Source: an uncultured Fibrobacterota bacterium (lineage in GTDB: Bacteria; Fibrobacterota; Chitinivibrionia; Chitinivibrionales; CAIOZP01). Taken from it: a stretch of 9,572 nucleotides of DNA. Where the stretch lies: assembly GCA_903862805.1 (NCBI GenBank), contig CAIOZP010000663.1, positions 1 to 9,572 on the forward strand, written 5' to 3'. Under the pieces are notes generated by a model. It was given only the letters and a program-made list of their open reading frames with translations. It had not been told where the DNA came from and made no database searches. Positions 6,335 to 9,572 of the stretch are shown here, piece after piece. Each line of letters opens with the position of its first letter. The first letter of the stretch is position 1. The translations under genes were made by a program, and so were the position numbers.

Positions 6335-7012
6335 ATGTCGATCCACCGGATCATGTTTGGGATAATAGCGGCACTCATAGTCGGATGTTCAAACTATCTC
6401 GCCGGCGGTGGAAGCAGTTCCGAAACTGTAACTGCTTCCAATACTCATGTTGCGGCCATTAAATTCTCCCATGACACGATCGAAGTCACGTCCGATCCGA
6501 ATCTGTCTGTCATTATTCACAACTCTTCTTATCTTGCATTTGAAAATGGCGGCTTCAGCGCTCGCGGGACGACCGACAGTTCCGGCCGTTTTGTTGCGAT
6601 CAATCCTGACACCGAATTCTGCACGGTGCTGATCGAAGACAGCATCTTCGTAAATGCCGTGTCAGTTTCGCAGATTGTAAAGACCGGGACGGTTCGCGAT
6701 ACGCTGCGCAAAACCGGTGTGATCAGCGGAACGATTTCTGCCGACACGTCGAACCCAGGCGGTAGATTTTTTGTGGCGATCCCCGGAACAGACATCTTCT
6801 CGATAAGCGACAATGTCGGATCGGTTGTCTTGTCGAGGGTGCCGTCCGGTTCCCGTGATGTCGTTATTCAGCCGATTTCGTTCGTAGTGGTGGATTCATC
6901 TTCGACTGATTCAAGTGCAATCGATACGAACAGCATTACAATGACACCAAATTACGTGACAAATATTACCGTAACTGTTTTACCTGGCGAAGTTTCAACT
7001 TTCTCTAAATAG
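6335..7012 (+). CDS. Small lipoprotein with a carboxypeptidase-regulatory-like repeat
   Basis: A 225-residue exported lipoprotein of unknown function. MSIHRIMFGIIAALIVGC is a type II signal peptide with lipobox IVGC and lipidated Cys18. The mature part is nearly all beta-type sequence. TTDSSGRFVAI and a later GVISGTISADT...FVAIPGTDIFSISDNVGSVVLSRVPSG resemble the G-x-F and VP-x-G pattern of carboxypeptidase regulatory (transthyretin-like) domains, often seen in lipoproteins encoded beside TIGR02147 genes. A Ser/Asp/Thr-rich segment (VVVDSSSTDSSAIDTNS) lies near the C-terminus. ATG at 6335 is chosen because it opens the signal peptide and has GAGG six nt upstream. The frame is open from 6233, but that extension would destroy the signal. 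It starts one nt after the regulator stop, so coupling is likely. Confidence 0.75.
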   Translation: MSIHRIMFGIIAALIVGCSNYLAGGGSSSETVTASNTHVAAIKFSHDTIEVTSDPNLSVIIHNSSYLAFENGGFSARGTTDSSGRFVAINPDTEFCTVLIEDSIFVNAVSVSQIVKTGTVRDTLRKTGVISGTISADTSNPGGRFFVAIPGTDIFSISDNVGSVVLSRVPSGSRDVVIQPISFVVVDSSSTDSSAIDTNSITMTPNYVTNITVTVLPGEVSTFSK

Positions 7013-7029
7013 TTTTTTGATTTACAAAC

Positions 7030-7035
7030 AGGAGG
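7030..7035 (+). promoter_or_regulatory. Shine-Dalgarno site that sets the serpin start
   Basis: AGGAGG, a perfect anti-16S match, five nt before the ATG at 7041. It decides the start against an upstream in-frame TTG at 7017, which would put charged residues before the signal peptide. It is the strongest ribosome site on the right side of the window. Confidence 0.85.
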
Positions 7036-7040
7036 ATCTC

Positions 7041-8288
7041 ATGCGATTTGCATGTGCGTCTTTGGCTGCGGCCATAGTTTTGTCGTCGCTTTCGGGATGT
7101 TCGAAAAGTAGTTCAACAATCGGTGTGAGTCCGTCCAAAATCGAAACTCCTGATCAGGCACTTGTCCGTCAGAATATTGTGGGTGCGACTCAGTCTTTCG
7201 GCATCGATATTTTCAAGACTCTTGATGCCGGAGTATCCGACAGCAACTTATTCATCTCTCCCTTGAGCATGACCATGGCACTGCTCATGACCGCCAACGG
7301 TGCGCGGGGCGAAACTCAAGTAGAGATTTTGCACGCCATAGGCTGCGACAATGTTTCGATGGATGATGCCAATCAAGTGGCGCAGAACATGCTGAACGAC
7401 TTCACAACAAAGTCGCCGAGTGTCTGCTGCCAGATTGCCAATTCGATCTGGTACAGAAACACTTTTCCGGTGAAGCATGATTTCATCGCCACCGATAGCA
7501 GCTATTACAATGCGGCTGTGAAAGCTCTCGACTTTACCGATCCGACGGCACCGGCAGTTATCAATCAGTGGGTCAGCGATAACACCAACGGAAAAATCCC
7601 CAGCATAATCGATAAGATTGAGGATAATGATCAGCTAATTCTCCTCAACGCGGTTTATTTCAAAGGACAATGGGCGCTGCCCTTCGATTCAAGCGCAACC
7701 CGCAACGAACCGTTTTATCTTGCAGACGGAACATCAAAAACCTGCGCAATGATGAGAACCGACAAGCCCTTTGCATATTATCAGGATCAACATGCGCAAT
7801 ATGTCGAGCTGGACTACGACTCAAGCGATTTCAGTATGCTCCTGATCCTGCCCGATTCTACGCAGACGGCAACAGCCTTTGTCCAGTCAATGACACCCGC
7901 CGGACTCGACTCGATCTATGCGAAACTCAGCGTGCAGGAGATCAATCTCTATCTGCCGCAATGCAAGTTCTCATGTATGAAGGATCTGGTTGCGGCGCTC
8001 GGCAAGCTCGGAATCCAAAAGGCGTTTGTGCCAGGCTCAGCGAACTTTATGAATATCACCGATGACTCGTCGCTGTTTATCAGCAAGCTCCAGCAAAAGG
8101 CCTTTTTGAAAATTTGCGAAGGCGGAACAGAAGCTGCGGCTGTTACAATCGGAGTAATTTCGGACACCTCCATCGGTATTATGCCGCCAATAATGTATAT
8201 AAACAGACCATACATCTGCATCCTTCGGGAAAAGACCACCAATACGATTCTCTTCATCGGCAAGATCATGGATCCAACGGCATCATGA
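7041..8288 (+). CDS. Lipoprotein serpin (serine-type protease inhibitor)
   Basis: A 415-residue serpin, predicted to be anchored to a membrane and to trap proteases by the suicide mechanism. The signal peptide ends in lipobox LSGC (Cys20), with a Ser-rich linker (about 21-40). Family landmarks follow in order: NLFISPLSMTMALL (69-82), NGARGET (86-92), INQWVSDNTNGKI (174-186), LLNAVYFKGQW (201-211), LYLPQCKFS (303-311), and ANFMNIT (334-340). The reactive-loop hinge EGGTEAAAVT (360-369) has small residues at P12-P10, as in inhibitory serpins. Counting from Thr363 as P14 gives Thr376-Ser377 as the scissile bond. YINRPYICIL (386-395) is the serpin signature with Tyr in place of Phe, and GKIMDP ends the fold. 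The gene is 28 nt after the lipoprotein gene and overlaps the next gene by 4 nt. Its target protease cannot be read from the sequence. Confidence 0.93.
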   Translation: MRFACASLAAAIVLSSLSGCSKSSSTIGVSPSKIETPDQALVRQNIVGATQSFGIDIFKTLDAGVSDSNLFISPLSMTMALLMTANGARGETQVEILHAIGCDNVSMDDANQVAQNMLNDFTTKSPSVCCQIANSIWYRNTFPVKHDFIATDSSYYNAAVKALDFTDPTAPAVINQWVSDNTNGKIPSIIDKIEDNDQLILLNAVYFKGQWALPFDSSATRNEPFYLADGTSKTCAMMRTDKPFAYYQDQHAQYVELDYDSSDFSMLLILPDSTQTATAFVQSMTPAGLDSIYAKLSVQEINLYLPQCKFSCMKDLVAALGKLGIQKAFVPGSANFMNITDDSSLFISKLQQKAFLKICEGGTEAAAVTIGVISDTSIGIMPPIMYINRPYICILREKTTNTILFIGKIMDPTAS

Positions 8289-9562
8289 AAAAAAATAACT
8301 TGTCAAAACACTGGATGATTCTGTCGGCGCAGGTCCTTTGTGCTGCGGCTTCGACCTATGCCGCAGTGCCGACATTCGGCGAACGAACAGCTTTCTTTTC
8401 GCCATCCGACACGATGACGGCACAGGCCAATTGGTCGCCGTGCATCACCGACATAAACGGCGACGGTCTTCCCGATATTCTCGCCGGATGTTTCGACAGC
8501 GGAAGGGTTGTTCAACTCCTAAATGATGGAACGAAAAACGCCCCGTCATTTTCAATCGGACCCGATCTTTCCGCCGATGGAGCCGTCATCAGTCTTCCCT
8601 TCGGATGATGTATCGGCGCGTCGAATCCGCAGGTGGTGGATTTCAACGGTGACGGGAGAAAAGATCTGATCGTAGGCGACAGATCGGGCGTGGTCAACTT
8701 TTTCAGCCGCAATGCCAACGGCACTTTCCACAAAGAACCGAACATCATCGGCCCGGGCGACACGGCGATCCGTGTGTTCACCAACTCGGCGCCATGCGTG
8801 CTTGATTGGAACAACGACGGTCTGCCGGATTTATTGATAGCCTGTCAGGGAGAGCCGTTTTATTCGTTCTACAATCCTGCGCCGATCCTTCTCTACATCA
8901 ACAGCGGAACCGCTTCGTCATATCGCTTTAAAACATGCGACACGGTTCGCGCTGCGGGTGCCGATATACTTCAGAATTATTGCCATCTGCAAATGTTTGA
9001 CTGCGATGGAGACGGCGATTCCGATCTTCTGACATCCGATGAAAACGGCAAGATTTATTACTACGAAAACACTGCCGGTGCTGGTCATGAGCCTGTGTTG
9101 TCCGCTCCGGTCGCACTCAAAAGCAACGACACCGAAATCTGCTTTCCAAAACCGATCGGAGCGGTCGGCGGCCCGGCTGGCGAGCCTGTTTGCTTCGCTC
9201 TCGGCGACCTCGATGGCGACGGTATTCCGGATCTTGTTGTCGGTTCCACGTATAACATTTTTATATACAAAGGAACCGGCACCACGCCAATTCACAACCC
9301 GCAGAACGACAAACCGGCAATGCATGGTGGCATCAGAATTCTTGCAGACGGAATCATCGCGATTCCGGCAACTTTGCATTTGTCAACAGTCAAACTCTTC
9401 GACTGTCGCGGCCGCAATCTCGGTGCAATGACTTTGGGCGCATCAAGTGTCGATCAAAGAATTTCAGCAAGATCCATTTGTCCTGCCTTGTCGGCTGGCA
9501 GGTATCTTGTCGAAGTGAAAAGCGGGACAAAAACGTTTTGCTTGCAGATGGCTCTTGAATAA
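8285..9562 (+). pseudogene. Secreted FG-GAP/VCBS repeat protein, one frame interrupted by a TGA
   Basis: A single frame of 425 codons broken only by TGA at codon 108. Taken separately, the parts are 8285-8608 (107 residues) and an open stretch whose first start-like codon is GTG 8633 (309 residues). The N-terminus has a Sec signal peptide (MKKNN, a hydrophobic core, likely cleavage near STYAA). Five FG-GAP-like repeats follow, each with a DxDxDGxxD-type calcium loop: DINGDGLPD (56-64), DFNGDGRKD (119-127), DWNNDGLPD (174-182), DCDGDGDSD (239-247) and DLDGDGIPD (308-316). Such repeats build beta-propellers in extracellular adhesion or scaffold proteins. The last 70 or so residues (VKLFDCRGRNL, then LSAGRYLVEVKSGTK) resemble a type IX secretion sorting domain. 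The start overlaps the serpin stop (ATGA) and has no good ribosome site of its own. It may be a recently inactivated gene, a readthrough gene, or intact with a sequencing error. Confidence 0.75.
8606..8608 (+). other. In-frame TGA inside the FG-GAP repeat gene
   Basis: The frame reads PFG, stop, CIGASNPQVVDFNGDG. Both sides belong to the same repeat protein: the second calcium loop begins 11 codons after the stop. No frame change is needed to join them. A single change from TGG (Trp) to TGA would explain it. The second part has no signal peptide and no convincing ribosome site, so it would not be exported on its own. Confidence 0.85.
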
Positions 9563-9572
9563 ACGGTGATTC

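Noticed and set aside
6989..7018. Terminator between the lipoprotein and serpin genes
   Set aside because: A T-run at 7013-7018 follows a short AAGTT/AACTT repeat, but the stem is only about 4-5 AT-rich bp and lies 11 nt from the T-run, too weak to end transcription.
8606..8608. TGA read as Trp by an alternative genetic code
   Set aside because: fabG, fabD, DUF177, the TIGR02147 gene and the serpin gene all end in TGA at family-typical lengths, and Trp is encoded by TGG throughout.
8602..8629. Selenocysteine insertion at the in-frame TGA
   Set aside because: A weak fold (CGGAT with ATCCG plus a 3-bp inner stem) surrounds the TGA, but it does not look like a bacterial SECIS element, and a structural repeat protein has no expected need for selenocysteine.

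Overview
The window is a bacterial chromosome segment with about even base composition, probably from the Fibrobacterota (FCB superphylum). The phylum call rests on the 277-residue protein at 5500-6333, which has the layout of TIGR02147, a family first described as a paralogous set in Fibrobacter. Two weaker signs agree: a carboxypeptidase-regulatory-like lipoprotein, and a secreted repeat protein ending in a domain like a type IX sorting domain. UGA ends several genes here and UGG encodes Trp, so the standard bacterial code applies.

Left half (1-5188, minus strand): the classical fatty-acid/phospholipid cluster, in transcription order DUF177 (yceD), rpmF, plsX, fabH, fabD, fabG, acpP, fabF. 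The last is cut by the window edge just before its expected catalytic Cys. Genes abut or are 0-25 nt apart up to fabG, so they probably form one operon. An intrinsic terminator (521-557) lies between acpP and fabF, and a candidate internal promoter lies just upstream of acpP. Together these would give acpP, whose product is needed in excess, partly separate transcription. PlsX is divergent at a usually conserved motif.

Middle (5189-5499): a 311-nt divergent control region. It holds candidate promoters for the fab operon and a strong imperfect hairpin (5447-5490) ending just before the TIGR02147 start codon. It also has a 10-nt direct repeat, one copy of which is inside that hairpin.

Right half (5500-9562, plus strand): a tight four-gene unit. 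It runs from the TIGR02147 putative regulator to a small lipoprotein (1-nt gap), then a lipoprotein serpin (28-nt gap), then a secreted FG-GAP/VCBS repeat protein whose start overlaps the serpin stop (ATGA). Three of the four products are predicted to be exported. The serpin has an inhibitory-type hinge, so the unit may be a regulated cell-surface module that blocks foreign or self proteases. The FG-GAP gene has one in-frame TGA (8606-8608) but otherwise reads through in a single frame. This regulator-lipoprotein-serpin-repeat protein unit is the best candidate here for an undescribed system; its function is inferred from domains only.
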